Assembly: GCA_030674155.1 (NCBI GenBank)
Contig: CM060328.1
Location: 34,364,108 to 34,379,107, forward strand
Reading direction: 5' to 3'
Origin: Stramonita haemastoma
Lineage: Eukaryota; Mollusca; Gastropoda; Neogastropoda; Muricidae
DNA: 15,000 nucleotides
The position numbers and the translations under genes are program-made. Each line of letters starts with the position of its first letter. Within the stretch, counting starts at the first letter, position 1. This document shows, piece by piece, positions 1 to 8,357 of this stretch. A model generated the notes under the pieces. It was not told where the DNA came from. It ran no database searches and saw only the letters and a list, made by a program, of their open reading frames with translations.

Positions 1-140
1 CTGAGGAACTGATCCCGATCTAAACAAGCAAATAAAAACCAAAAGAAAACAAAAACTAATCCAGCAAAACGCACACAACAAACTCACATTATTGATCTAT
101 TGTTTTCTGATTTACTTATTCATTCATGTTCACGTTTTTT

Positions 141-545
141 TTTTAATTTTGTATTTTGTATCACTTTATGTCACAGCGTGAAATTCTCGGACTGCTCTCC
201 CAGGGGAGAGTGCTTTGCCACAAGTGCAGCGCCTACCCAATTTTTTTTTCTTTTTTCTGCATGCAAATGTATTTGTTTCCCTATCAGAATGCCTTTTTTC
301 TACAGAATGTTGCCAGGGTCAACCCCTTTGTTGCCGTGGGTTCTTTTACATGCGCTAAATAGTGATGTGTAACCCACGGGACCTCGATTTATCATCTCAT
401 CCAAAAGACTAGCGCCCAGACCACAATCAGGGTCTAATGGATGGGGGAAAGTTTTGGGCCCAAACAGAGTACAAACCACCACACACCGACCTGGACTGCT
501 TACTTTCTAGGCAAGGCGCGATACCACCTAGACCACCGATCCATC
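141..545 (-). mobile_element. tRNA-derived SINE, family A (near full length, degraded)
   Basis: A non-autonomous retroposon that would be transcribed by RNA polymerase III and mobilised by a partner LINE. Read on the minus strand, it starts with a tRNA-like head: the A-box counterpart lies at 522-535 and a decayed B-box at 467-477, where the usual GGTTCGAATC is altered. A central domain follows at 377-399 (minus strand TGAGATGATAAATCGAGGTC), then a segment ending in AAAAGAACCCA and GGCAACAAAGGGGTTG at about 305-355, an A-rich stretch, and a tail domain with a GGGAGAGCAG-type motif near 190-215. The end near 141-160 is ATTTTGTATTTTGTAT on the plus strand, a simple-repeat tail. The body closely resembles a SINE I know from gastropod genomes (recollection, not a search). 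The weak B-box suggests an old, inactive copy. Both ends are approximate. Confidence 0.75.
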
Positions 546-576
546 TATGTCCTACAGTATATGGCTTGCCTATCAA

Positions 577-814
577 CCACAAACTGTGGTCCTCTTTTTC
601 TGACTGGAAGAGTGGGGAGGTAGGTGAAGAAGGACATCGGAAGCAGGGGGTCATTGTCTAATCACACTGTCCACAAGCCACAGGCCGTAGCGGTCATTAT
701 CTCAGCAGAGCACTCTGCTCCCTGAGGGGAATGGTCAAGATAATGACCACACTAAACCTCTCCCCCTCTACCAGCTGCCACTTTTCTTCTTAGGCTGTAG
801 TTTATCTCTTAGTC
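577..814 (+). repeat. Dispersed repeat R, copy 1
   Basis: This segment is repeated in the same orientation at 2053-2297. Shared blocks include CCTCTTTTTCTGACTGGAAG, GCAGGGGGTCATTGTCTAAT, CACTGTCCACA, GGCCGTAGCGGTCAT, GGTCAAGATAATGACC and TTTTCTTCTTAGGCT. It carries an 11-bp perfect inverted repeat (692-702 with 738-748) enclosing a smaller perfect hairpin, GCAGAG-CA-CTCTGC. No tRNA boxes, reading frame or clear terminal inverted repeats are visible, so it could be a SINE body without its head, a fragment of a non-autonomous DNA element, or part of a larger element. It begins about 30 bp from the tRNA-like end of the SINE A copy. Confidence 0.85.
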
Positions 815-1012
815 ACTTAAACAGGGGCTTGGTAGACACAAAACATTCTAACCAAGAAAATGAACAAACAAAATACAGCCCTAAAATGTTTTAAGATAGT
901 AATAATTTATGTGCGTGGTTTAACCCAGTGCAGTGCACTTTTTTCACTTGTTATTAAAAGAAAAAAGCTTGTACTTTTCAAGTGGTTGGATTTTTTACAA
1001 AAGATTTTTTTT
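815..1012. other. Unassigned AT-rich sequence
   Basis: I see no gene, RNA gene or recognisable repeat here. The stretch lies between the end of R copy 1 and the GACAGA-type tract. Open frames across it are short and have no recognisable motif. Confidence 0.6.
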
Positions 1013-1086
1013 CAGAGACAGAGAGAGGCAGAGACAGAGAGACAGACCAACAGATATACAGACAGAGACAGGGAGACACAGACAGA
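1013..1086 (+). repeat. GACAGA-rich degenerate microsatellite
   Basis: Imperfect purine-rich repeat of GAGA and GACA units. The peptide it would encode (alternating R, E, T, D, Q) is a product of the repeat and not evidence of a gene. Confidence 0.85.
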
Positions 1087-1746
1087 AAAAGAGGAGTGTC
1101 CTCCAGAACACAAGTTAGCACTTGTTTTTAGCATCAGAATGGCCATTAGGTCAGCGAGGCTGTATACTCATAATAAAGGTGTGCCAACGACCTGTTATTG
1201 TAAACCTAAGGGAAGCTATTTGTGTACATAGAACAAGGAACAAAAATAAGGCAATATCATGGCTAGATATCTAATAAGCTTTTTCAGAATAGGGAAAACA
1301 TCAAAATAAAACTGTTTTTGTTCTGTTAACATACAGGAAAAGTATTCCAAATTAAGCAGCATATAAGCATCTGTGGATTTTTTGTGCCAATATTTTCTGT
1401 TAAAGAAAAGAGTGTGCTCCTAATATAACACATATGAAGCAAACAAAAATGACATGAAAACAGAGGTGTTATATCTTGAATGGGGCATTCAAAAACCCTC
1501 TGATTGTTTGGATACTGGTACACAAAAAATCTTTAGATGTGTTGTTTTCTTCTTCTTTTTTTAAATGGAACAATAAAATTTCATCTCTTCTCTTATTTTC
1601 TTTATGAGTATTTACATCGTCTATGTGAATTTACTTTTAAGAGTTTAGAATTAACTGCTGTGAAGTTTGGAATGTGTTGGCTGAGGTCAGTTACCTTATA
1701 AACACAATAGAGAACCAGGCACAACACACCCCACTGGGTAAGGGGA
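1087..1746. other. Unassigned sequence, no gene seen
   Basis: AT-rich DNA with scattered stops in all frames, containing no tRNA boxes, LINE motifs or repeat matches to the rest of the window that I can see. It could be intronic or intergenic. Confidence 0.55.
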
Positions 1747-1749
1747 GGC

Positions 1750-1780
<31 letters not shown>

Positions 1781-1786
1781 AGACAG
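1747..1786 (+). repeat. (ACAG)n microsatellite
   Basis: A short, nearly pure GACA array. The same motif recurs in the window near 6.4-6.6, 10.9 and 14.25 kb. Confidence 0.9.
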
Positions 1787-1924
1787 GCTGAGAGTCTGAT
1801 CTATGATAACTTTTCAAACATGATAATTTATCAAACTGTTTAAAAATAACTCTAGCACTCTAATCCATTACCTCCTTTGTTCATTCGTTGATTCTTTTGT
1901 TCAAACATTCATCCTTCATTCTTC

Positions 1925-1965
1925 CATTCATTCATTCATTCATTCATTCATTCATTCATTCATTC
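1925..1965 (+). repeat. (ATTC)n microsatellite
   Basis: About ten perfect CATT units, flanked by degraded versions of the same motif from about 1880. Confidence 0.95.
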
Positions 1966-2052
1966 AACAGTCATCTTTTCAACTTCTTAACTATCAACAA
2001 TGACACTGGGCTATATGTGTGTCCACTTCACTTCAGCCAGAGCAGATGTTCA

Positions 2053-2297
2053 CCCACAAAAACAGACGTCCTCTTTTTCTGACTGGAAGAGTGTGGAGAG
2101 GTAGGGGAAGAAGGACAGCGGAAGCAGGGGGTCATTGTCTAATCACACTGTCCACAGCCACAGGCCGTAGCGGTCATCATCTCACGAAGAACACCCTGCC
2201 CCCGGAGGGAGATGGTCAAGATAATGACCACACTAAACTTTTCCCCTCCCCCAGCTGCCTCTTTTCTTCTTAGGCTAGAGTTTAGTTCATAAGTCTC
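2053..2297 (+). repeat. Dispersed repeat R, copy 2
   Basis: A second long copy of repeat R, matching 577-814 along its whole length with small indels and substitutions. The inner hairpin is weaker than in copy 1: the arms read GGTCATCATCT and AGATAATGACC, with one mismatch, and the GCAGAG/CTCTGC stem is lost. It ends about 30 bp before the tRNA-like head of SINE B. The two long copies define the repeat limits as 577/2053 on the left and about 814/2297 on the right. Confidence 0.85.
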
Positions 2298-2326
2298 ATA
2301 AACACAGAGCAACTTGATACACCTGG

Positions 2327-2694
2327 GAGAGGATAGTCTGGTGGTTAGACTGATGTGCTTATGACCTGCTGACCTGGGTTCGATTCTCGTTCAAGATGAT
2401 TTTTCTTTTGGAGTTCATATATGTGCCAACTCTACTCCTCTCAAAAGTTCTTCAGATGAGACTATAACCGAGGTCTCATGTGTGAACCAACACAGAGCAG
2501 AACATCTTGCGCATGCGTTAAACCCGATTTGCTTTTGGGAAGAGTACGCTATTGTGTGCTGGTTGGAATAAATGACAAAATTGACAAAACTGCATACACA
2601 CAGGGGACTATTTCCAAAAGGCACATGAGTGCTTATTTCATTATCCTCAAAATAAAAGAATAAATGAAAAAATAAAATAAAATGAAAAAAATAT
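2327..2694 (+). mobile_element. tRNA-derived SINE, family B, copy 1
   Basis: A SINE with a well-preserved tRNA-like promoter. The A-box TAGTCTGGTGG is at 2334-2344 and the B-box GGTTCGATTC at 2377-2386, spaced as in a tRNA. The central domain TGAGACTATAACCGAGGTCT begins at 2457 and is followed by GCGCATGCGTTAAA near 2510. A 3' domain includes GGAAGAGTACGC and AAATGACAAAATTGACAAAA near 2572. The inverted partner at 5555-5861 matches from the head to about 2608, which fixes this as a real family and not a chance tRNA resemblance. Beyond 2608 the copies diverge; the A-rich AATAAAA stretch at 2651-2694 may be the tail. The intact A and B boxes mean polymerase III transcription is possible. Confidence 0.8.
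2334..2386 (+). promoter_or_regulatory. Polymerase III type 2 internal promoter (A and B boxes) of SINE B copy 1
   Basis: TAGTCTGGTGG (A-box) and GGTTCGATTC (B-box) lie about 33 bp apart, close to the tRNA consensus. I cannot tell whether it is active. Confidence 0.65.
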
Positions 2695-3152
2695 AACCTG
2701 CTTGTAAGTGTATACTTTCTTTTAATCCTTTTACCTTAACTTGATCAGATATAATTCGTTTTTGGTCTAAACTGCCTCATTTTCATCCAAAATGTTTGTA
2801 AAAGATTGCCTTTAGTGTTTAATTAGAAAAAAAACGTTTTCCTACATAAAACAAAAAAAAAAAATAATAAATAAATTCAAGTTGAATAATAACACCGTGA
2901 ATAATTAAATGATAATGGAGAGTTTCAAGTTTGGTATGTTATTTAGCATATGCCAATGTAAAATGAAATTACATCAATAAAATTAGTTGGCTATGGTATT
3001 AGTTAGGCTAAGTGGATTTTAATACATGAAATCTCAAATAAAATTCTAGTATGATACCTGATTTGGGCTTGGGGTTATATGTGTTGCTTTTTTTAGAATA
3101 TTTGGCTTTGGTTATACTTATCTATAAACTGAAGACAATGTCCAGAATTTCT
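2695..3152. other. Unassigned AT-rich sequence
   Basis: Strongly AT-rich DNA with A-runs and AATAAAT-like stretches. No gene, tRNA box or element end could be identified before the CA/CATA tract begins. Confidence 0.55.
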
Positions 3153-3408
3153 TACCCACACACATGCACACAACACACACAACACACACACATACACATC
3201 ACACACGCACAGCACGCACGCACGCACACACACACTCCCCCCACATCATACATACATACATACATACATACATACATACATACATACATACATACATACA
3301 TACATACATACATACATACATACATACATACACACACATACATACACACACATACATACATACATACATACATACATACATACATACATACATACATACA
3401 TACATACA

Positions 3409-3440
<32 letters not shown>

Positions 3441-3613
3441 CATACATACATACATACATGCATGCATGCATGCATGCATGCATGCATGCATGCATGCATG
3501 CTACATACATACTACATACATACATACATACATACATACATACATACATCATACATACAGGCGACACACACACACACATATATCCCCCGCACGTGCACGT
3601 GCACGCGCACGCG

Positions 3614-3667
<54 letters not shown>
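3153..3667 (+). repeat. Large compound CA / CATA / CATG / CG microsatellite
   Basis: In order: interrupted CA repeat to about 3236, CATA repeat 3247-3456 with a few CACA interruptions, eleven perfect CATG units at 3457-3500, more CATA to about 3560, then a mixed CG/CA tract at 3588-3667. Open frames of up to 218 residues cross it on both strands, but they only read out the repeat (YIHT or CMYV units). The ordered blocks suggest successive point changes followed by local expansion. Confidence 0.95.
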
Positions 3668-3668
<1 letters not shown>

Positions 3669-3825
3669 CACACACAATACCCCTGTCCAAAACTATTTCC
3701 ATCATAGCCACACACATAGACACACACAAAACAACCAGGACCCTCTCATTACTATCATCACACACCATCACACCATAAACACCTGTCCAATCCCCTCCTT
3801 CAGAAAGGGCCTAATACAGTGTACA

Positions 3826-3920
3826 GGAGAACGGCGGAAGCAGACCAGCTGTTATTGCAGAATCATGTTGTCCAGTGCCGGAGGCCAAAGTGGTCATTAA
3901 CAGAGCAGGCCACTGTCCAT
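3826..3920 (+). repeat. Diverged partial copy of repeat R (copy 3)
   Basis: Matches the middle of R copies 1 and 2 in order: GGCGGAAGCAG, TTATTG, AATCATGTTGTCCA, GGAGGCC and GTGGTCATTA followed by AGAGCA. Several substitutions and small gaps make it clearly older or a separate subfamily. The left part (the CCTCTTTTTCTGACTGG block) is missing. It runs almost directly into the tRNA-like head of SINE C. Confidence 0.6.
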
Positions 3921-3934
3921 CGCTGTAGACTGTC

Positions 3935-4287
3935 AGGTCAGGGGATAGTTGTACAGCGATTCTTCTCGAAGGTTGTGGGTTCGAATCCCATAAGATCATA
4001 GGAATTTTTTTCAGACTCTGGCTGCTCCTACCCAGAGTGAGTGTGCTGTGGACTCATGGGAAGACTTAGACCACACAGTTGTTCTTCATCCACTTTACGG
4101 ATGCGATTTTGAGAGTGTTGCTCAAAATTTATGACCAACACTACAGGTGTCTCTGATCTCTCCGGTCTTGTTGACGCTGGGATAAACCTAAGCTTAGAAG
4201 CGTAGAGTCAGTCTTGTCACGTAGTCTCAAAGCAAAAGCACTTCCATACCCAGCATTGTGTCATCATCCTCATCGTCAATGACGTCA
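3935..4287 (+). mobile_element. tRNA-derived SINE, family C
   Basis: A retroposon with a tRNA-like head: degenerate A-box TAGTTGTACAGC at 3946-3957 and near-consensus B-box GGTTCGAATCC at 3978-3988. The body has a CCTACCCAGAGTGAGTGTGC segment, then a block from about 4085 to 4255 that resembles a conserved gastropod repeat I know (recollection only). It ends in a CATCAT-rich tail, TCATCATCCTCATCGTC, at 4261-4277. The domain at 4106-4141 can form an H-type pseudoknot on paper. Minus-strand reading of the head gives WDSNPQP, a peptide often mispredicted as a gene from tRNA-derived SINEs. It shows no obvious copy of the A/B central domain. Confidence 0.75.
3946..3988 (+). promoter_or_regulatory. 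Polymerase III A/B boxes of SINE C
   Basis: The B-box matches the tRNA consensus closely, including the GGG/CCC flanks of a T-arm (3977-3989). The A-box is weaker, so activity is uncertain. Confidence 0.55.
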
Positions 4288-4499
4288 TGTTATGAAAACA
4301 AAATTTCTGGTTCGGTGTTTTCACAGATGAGGCAGCAGCGAAAAAAAAAAAGATTCTTCATGACTAATGCCCTTTAACTTCTCAGACTGCAACTAAGCAG
4401 AACGTGTTGGCTGGTATCAAATTGGGGGCACTGTTGGTGGTTGATGTGTGCCTGCTCTCGTTTTGGATACTGTGTTGTGATGGTGTTTGTGTGATTAAG
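4288..4499. other. Unassigned sequence after SINE C
   Basis: Contains a palindromic TGACGTCA at 4279-4286 on its left edge and an A11 run near 4340-4351. No gene or element is recognised. Confidence 0.5.
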
Positions 4500-4615
4500 T
4501 TGTTCCTTTTAACTTGGGTTTTTTGTATGGTTTGTAACCCACGTTAATATCGCTATCTGTGAAATAATAAAGTATTTGAGTTAAATTGATTCGATTTTGT
4601 TGTTGTTGTTGTTGT
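4500..4615 (+). mobile_element. Possible retroelement 3' end with decayed pentanucleotide tail
   Basis: AATAATAAAGTAT at about 4563 is followed by TTGAG-TTAAA-TTGAT-TCGAT, which reads as a decayed run of 5-bp units, then (TTG)n to 4615. Many molluscan LINE and SINE 3' ends finish with AATAAA and a short tandem tail of this kind. No coding region or head is visible upstream, so this may also be a chance match or a gene's 3' UTR. Confidence 0.3.
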
Positions 4616-5554
4616 CGATGCGGTAGATTTTGCTGCTGTTATCAATTTTGTTGTTATTGCTGGATTTTTTTCACACGGTTTGAAATCATGATGGTCACTC
4701 AGAGAATAGTTTTTTGTGCGATCGTATAAATATGGCAGTCAGTGTAAAACCATGTACATACACGACATGAAGTATACGTGTACGTTTTGCTTTCAAGCTT
4801 TAGACTCATAGATATAGATACTCGAGCTTCAGGTGATTTTCATTCTGTAAAACAAGAGTGCAGGTTTCTATCCTAAGACTTTATCGTGGATAAAGCCAGT
4901 CACAAACTGACGTACAAAGCATGCTGGCATATTGATATACATTTTCTTTATTTGCTTACCTAAGGAAATGACAAAAACAGTTTGTGTAAGACAGAACGAG
5001 GGAATCAAAGCACAGTGTCCCGTCAATAAAAAATTCTTGGGTTATAAATTCCCCCCATGATTAGATTTTCTCGCCAATCGCTCTGAATTTTGAAATTTAA
5101 AAGTCACCAGTACTCATAAGAAGCTTTTGTCTTAACACACATTAAATGCATGTGAAGAAACGCACGGCAACATCAAAATTGATGGTGGCAACATTCTACC
5201 GGTACTCCTAACTTTGGAAATCTGTACATCGACTAGCGAAACATCAAGATCCTTTTTCTTTTCGCTCCTCGGCTAGAGCTACTAATGGTGAGATGTTGCG
5301 CATGCGACTGTTTTTCGCCCACTATAAAGGTAGCCGCATTCCGACTTCGTGGACATGAGATCCTTTTAAACAGTAGCCCAGTCTACATGATAAGGTCATC
5401 TTACAATTCTCATGACTGCACCGCTATCCTACGACTAGAAATGCATGACAGGAAAGCATCACAGCTTGAACTAAGCATGTATCAGGCCTATTGATAGCAA
5501 GCTTTTCATTTCTTGCCAAATTGGGGCTACTTATTTCCAGTATGATGGAACACG
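4616..5554. other. Unassigned low-repeat sequence
   Basis: The longest stretch in the window with little simple repeat. I found no coding region with recognisable motifs, no tRNA or 5S boxes, and no match to other parts of the window. The open frame at 5285-5494 (69 residues) has no known motif. This is the best place to look for unique host sequence. Confidence 0.5.
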
Positions 5555-5861
5555 CATTCATTCGTTTGTTGGTTTTTTTTACATCCGGTCCCCATGTGTA
5601 TGTACTTTGTGACTTTTGTCATCCGTTCCCACCAGCACATAATGGCCTACTCTTCCGAAAAGCGGAACAATGATTTAACGTGTGCGCATGCAAGATGTTC
5701 GCACACGGGACCGAGGTTTATAGTCCAAAGAACTTTTGGGGGAGTTGAGCCGGCACTGATGTTAACTCCAAGGAAAAATCCTCTTGAACGAGATTCGAAC
5801 TTGGGTTAACAGATTACGAGCACAGTTAGGATCACTCTAACCACCAGGCTATCCGATCCCT
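5555..5861 (-). mobile_element. tRNA-derived SINE, family B, copy 2 (inverted)
   Basis: The reverse complement aligns with the plus-strand copy at 2327-2608 from head to 3' domain. The A-box TAGCCTGGTGG lies at 5841-5851 and the B-box AGTTCGAATC at 5792-5801. The central domain GGACTATAAACCTCGGTCCC is at 5707-5726, followed by CGCACACGTTAAATC, GGAAGAGTAGGCCAT and GATGACAAAAGTCACAAA. After CATACACATGGGGACC the copies diverge, and the element ends in an A-rich run and AAACGAATGAATG, probably the tail. Many differences from copy 1 show that neither is a very recent insertion. Confidence 0.8.
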
Positions 5862-6049
5862 CAGATCTCTTGCTGAGGAATGGGGATAGAATTAAAAAAA
5901 AAAATTAAGCAGAATACGATATCATATTGCCGCAAAATAGATTTCAAATTATGCACTGGCATAGAATAAACAAAATCAATTCTACACTTATATAAAAATA
6001 AGGAGTAATAAAATGCAAACCTAAAACGCCATGTAAAAGAACGGGCGGG

Positions 6050-6155
<106 letters not shown>

Positions 6156-6159
6156 GCCC

Positions 6160-6418
6160 CCCCCCTTCTCTCTCTACTTTTTGCACATCTCTAAGCAACC
6201 ACTAGCACAATATGCTCCTGCAAGAACTAGAAGAAAAGAAAAGAAAAGAAAATTAACAAGAGCAATATCCTATATGAAAGGATTTCATACAGAAAACAAT
6301 AAATAAGCCACGAAAAATCGAGGACGCTAGAACAGTACATAAACAAACAAAATGCAATTAGCTTGAGTGTGGCAAAAGTGGGCAAAATATAATACAGAAA
6401 AATAGAATGGGGTAAAAC
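6160..6418. other. Unassigned sequence with a short (AAAAG)n run
   Basis: Contains AGAAAAGAAAAGAAAAG at about 6232-6250. Otherwise no gene or element is recognised between the CT tract and the GACA-rich tract. Confidence 0.55.
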
Positions 6419-6630
6419 AGACAAAGGGAGACAGACAGAAAGACAGACAGAGCAAGAGGGATGGAGACAGACATACAGACAGAGAGACAGGCTGACAGAG
6501 AGAAAGAGAGATAGAGATTCAGATAGATACAGAGAGAGATAAAGAGACAGAGCAAGACAAACAAAGACAGCTACACAGACAGAGAGGGAGGGGTGACAGA
6601 CAGACAGATAGACAGAGAAAAAGAGAGAAG
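6419..6630 (+). repeat. GACAGA/GAGA degenerate microsatellite
   Basis: About 210 bp of imperfect purine-rich GACA and GAGA units with GATA variants. The minus-strand frames of over 60 residues rich in L, S, C and V are readouts of this repeat. Confidence 0.9.
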
Positions 6631-6684
6631 AGAGGTGAACACCTCCATACATTTAATTTTAGATAGTATATGGTCAAAAGATGG

Positions 6685-6702
6685 CGTGTGTGTGTGCGTG
6701 CG

Positions 6703-6782
<80 letters not shown>

Positions 6783-6819
6783 TGTTGGTGTGTGTGTGTG
6801 TGTGTTGTGTGTGTGCGTG
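6685..6819 (+). repeat. (GT)n microsatellite
   Basis: Long GT array with a few single-base slips, passing on its right side into GTGCACGAACGCACGAGCG, a mixed alternating tract. Confidence 0.98.
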
Positions 6820-6852
6820 GTGCACGAACGCACGAGCGTGCACGCGCACAGT

Positions 6853-7664
6853 CATACGTGTTAATTGCCTATACGTGAGCGTGCAAGTAGATTTCTGTGT
6901 CTTCTAATGACATTCTACCTTAAGAACTGACCCTTTCTTATGGCTTTTTTGTTGTTGTTGTTGTTTTTACTGTTTATCTTGATATCTCTTTTTAACAACT
7001 TTTAAGGGGGCGGAAACTGTTTCTCTTTTTGTAAAGAAGTATTTCGAAGAACATAATTTGAACCTAATTATTTTTTTTTAAAACACAAAAAAAACAGAGA
7101 CATAAATACAACACACTGTTTTGATTCAAGCTTTGATTGGTGTGTTGCCAGTGTTTTTCTCTCTTTTTATAACAATGTTGTTTTAAAGTGCAGCGTGCGT
7201 ATGTATCCCTTGAGGCTATGATCTCATCATCACAGTGCAGTACACCCTTCTCTCCTTCTCTGTAGAGAGATTATAATGGCTGCCACGAAAGATAACTCTT
7301 CGCTCCGGAAGCTCAGCTCTTCTTGCTCTTACGCTCTGCCAAATGACAGCTTCTTATATCAGTTAGAGAGAAGAAAATGTTAGGAAAATATCCACGATAA
7401 AAGCCGTGTAAAATGATTTAGAGAAAAAGGATGCTAAAAATGTCACTTGGCTGCAGGCTACAGTTTAAATAAGGGTTTTCGTGAAAGCTACGGCATTTAG
7501 CCTTGTTCCTAAAGTGAGTGACATTGAGTGGATTAATAAATAAACAAACAAAAAAACAAGCAAATAAATAACAGATGAAGATGATTGAAATGTAAAAATA
7601 ATCGAACTGAATGAATTAGAGTATTGGGATATAAATAGAAGTAGTAGATAGAAGAATAAAGATG
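6853..7664. other. Unassigned sequence, no gene seen
   Basis: Includes a (TTG)5 tract at about 6949-6964 and T- and A-runs. No tRNA or 5S boxes, LINE motifs or coding region are recognised. The frames that cross it run into the GATA array and read low-complexity residues. Confidence 0.5.
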
Positions 7665-7682
7665 TGATAGATAGATAATAGA

Positions 7683-7713
<31 letters not shown>

Positions 7714-7776
7714 AGATAGAAGATAGAGAGAAGTAGGTAGGTAGTAGGTAGTAGTAGGTAGGTAAGGTAGTAGTAG

Positions 7777-7810
<34 letters not shown>
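7665..7810 (+). repeat. (GATA)n / (GTAG)n compound microsatellite
   Basis: GATA units, then a central GTAG/GTA block at about 7733-7778, then GATA again to 7810. The minus-strand frame is rich in YLSI units read out of the array. Confidence 0.95.
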
Positions 7811-7811
<1 letters not shown>

Positions 7812-8203
7812 GCAACTTTATATATTTAGAAAAAAAAAGAAACTGAACCAGCCCCGTTTTATCAAGTGATGTTTATAGTGGAGTGTACTAAAATACAGTA
7901 CAAACCAAAATAAAACAAGAACAAACAAAACAACATACTCCAGAAGACTGAACCACAATGGAATGCATTGCAGAGCAATGACTTCAAAACACACACTGAA
8001 ACACTCACACATATTATATGTAAATAATGAACTGCAAACTGTTTGTTTCCATGGCAGTTTCAACTGGCCAAAGTAATTTCCTTTTTATAGGTCTGGTAAC
8101 AAACTCTTCAAACTCTTGTAACTATAGGCTAATGCTGATGTCTTCTTCATTGAAGGTTCAGACAGCAGCTATTGTGTCTTACATAATTATGAGCGAAATG
8201 CGT
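7811..8203. other. Unassigned sequence
   Basis: A-rich DNA with AACAAA stretches. No gene, RNA gene or known repeat is recognised. Confidence 0.5.
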
Positions 8204-8243
8204 TGCGCTGCCGTTAAGCGCCTGATAATTCAGGCCCAGCGCA
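8204..8243. other. Nested hairpin, two perfect stems
   Basis: Outer stem TGCGCTG (8204-8210) with CAGCGCA (8237-8243). Inner stem GCCTGA (8220-8225) with TCAGGC (8230-8235) around the loop TAAT. The left side has a 9-nt bulge and the right side 1 nt. The function is unknown; it could be part of an unrecognised element. Confidence 0.5.
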
Positions 8244-8310
8244 TCCGATTTCGGCATGGAAGAGACCTGTTATATTATTTTTAAGTCGTTCTGGATTTAA
8301 ATTTCAAGAT

Positions 8311-8353
8311 TTGACAGCCCTGATGTGGCATCAGTAGTCGTCAGAGCTGTCAA
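8311..8353. other. Nested hairpin beside the 5S-type SINE tail
   Basis: Outer 8-bp arms TTGACAGC (8311-8318) and GCTGTCAA (8346-8353). Inner 6-bp arms CTGATG (8320-8325) and CATCAG (8329-8334) around TGG. It lies just beyond the repeat tail of the minus-strand SINE, so it may belong to that element or to its target site. Confidence 0.5.
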
Positions 8354-8357
8354 CAAC

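Noticed and set aside
1888..2082. Frame with FIHSFIHS repeats
   Set aside because: Readout of the ATTC microsatellite.
2327..2400. A genuine tRNA gene
   Set aside because: The A and B boxes are present, but the acceptor and anticodon arms do not pair and the sequence continues into a repeated SINE body.
3247..3560. CRISPR-like array
   Set aside because: Pure tetranucleotide repeat with no spacers, in a eukaryotic setting.
3051..3778. Long open frames of up to 218 residues on both strands
   Set aside because: They read out CATA, CATG and CA repeats (YIHT, CMYV, HTHT). Period-4 repeats without stops stay open in every frame.
3811..3999. Minus-strand frame with WDSNPQP
   Set aside because: This peptide is the reverse reading of the SINE C tRNA-like B-box, a common false gene call.
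5285..5494. 69-residue open frame as a gene
   Set aside because: No motif, no flanking gene signals, and length expected by chance.
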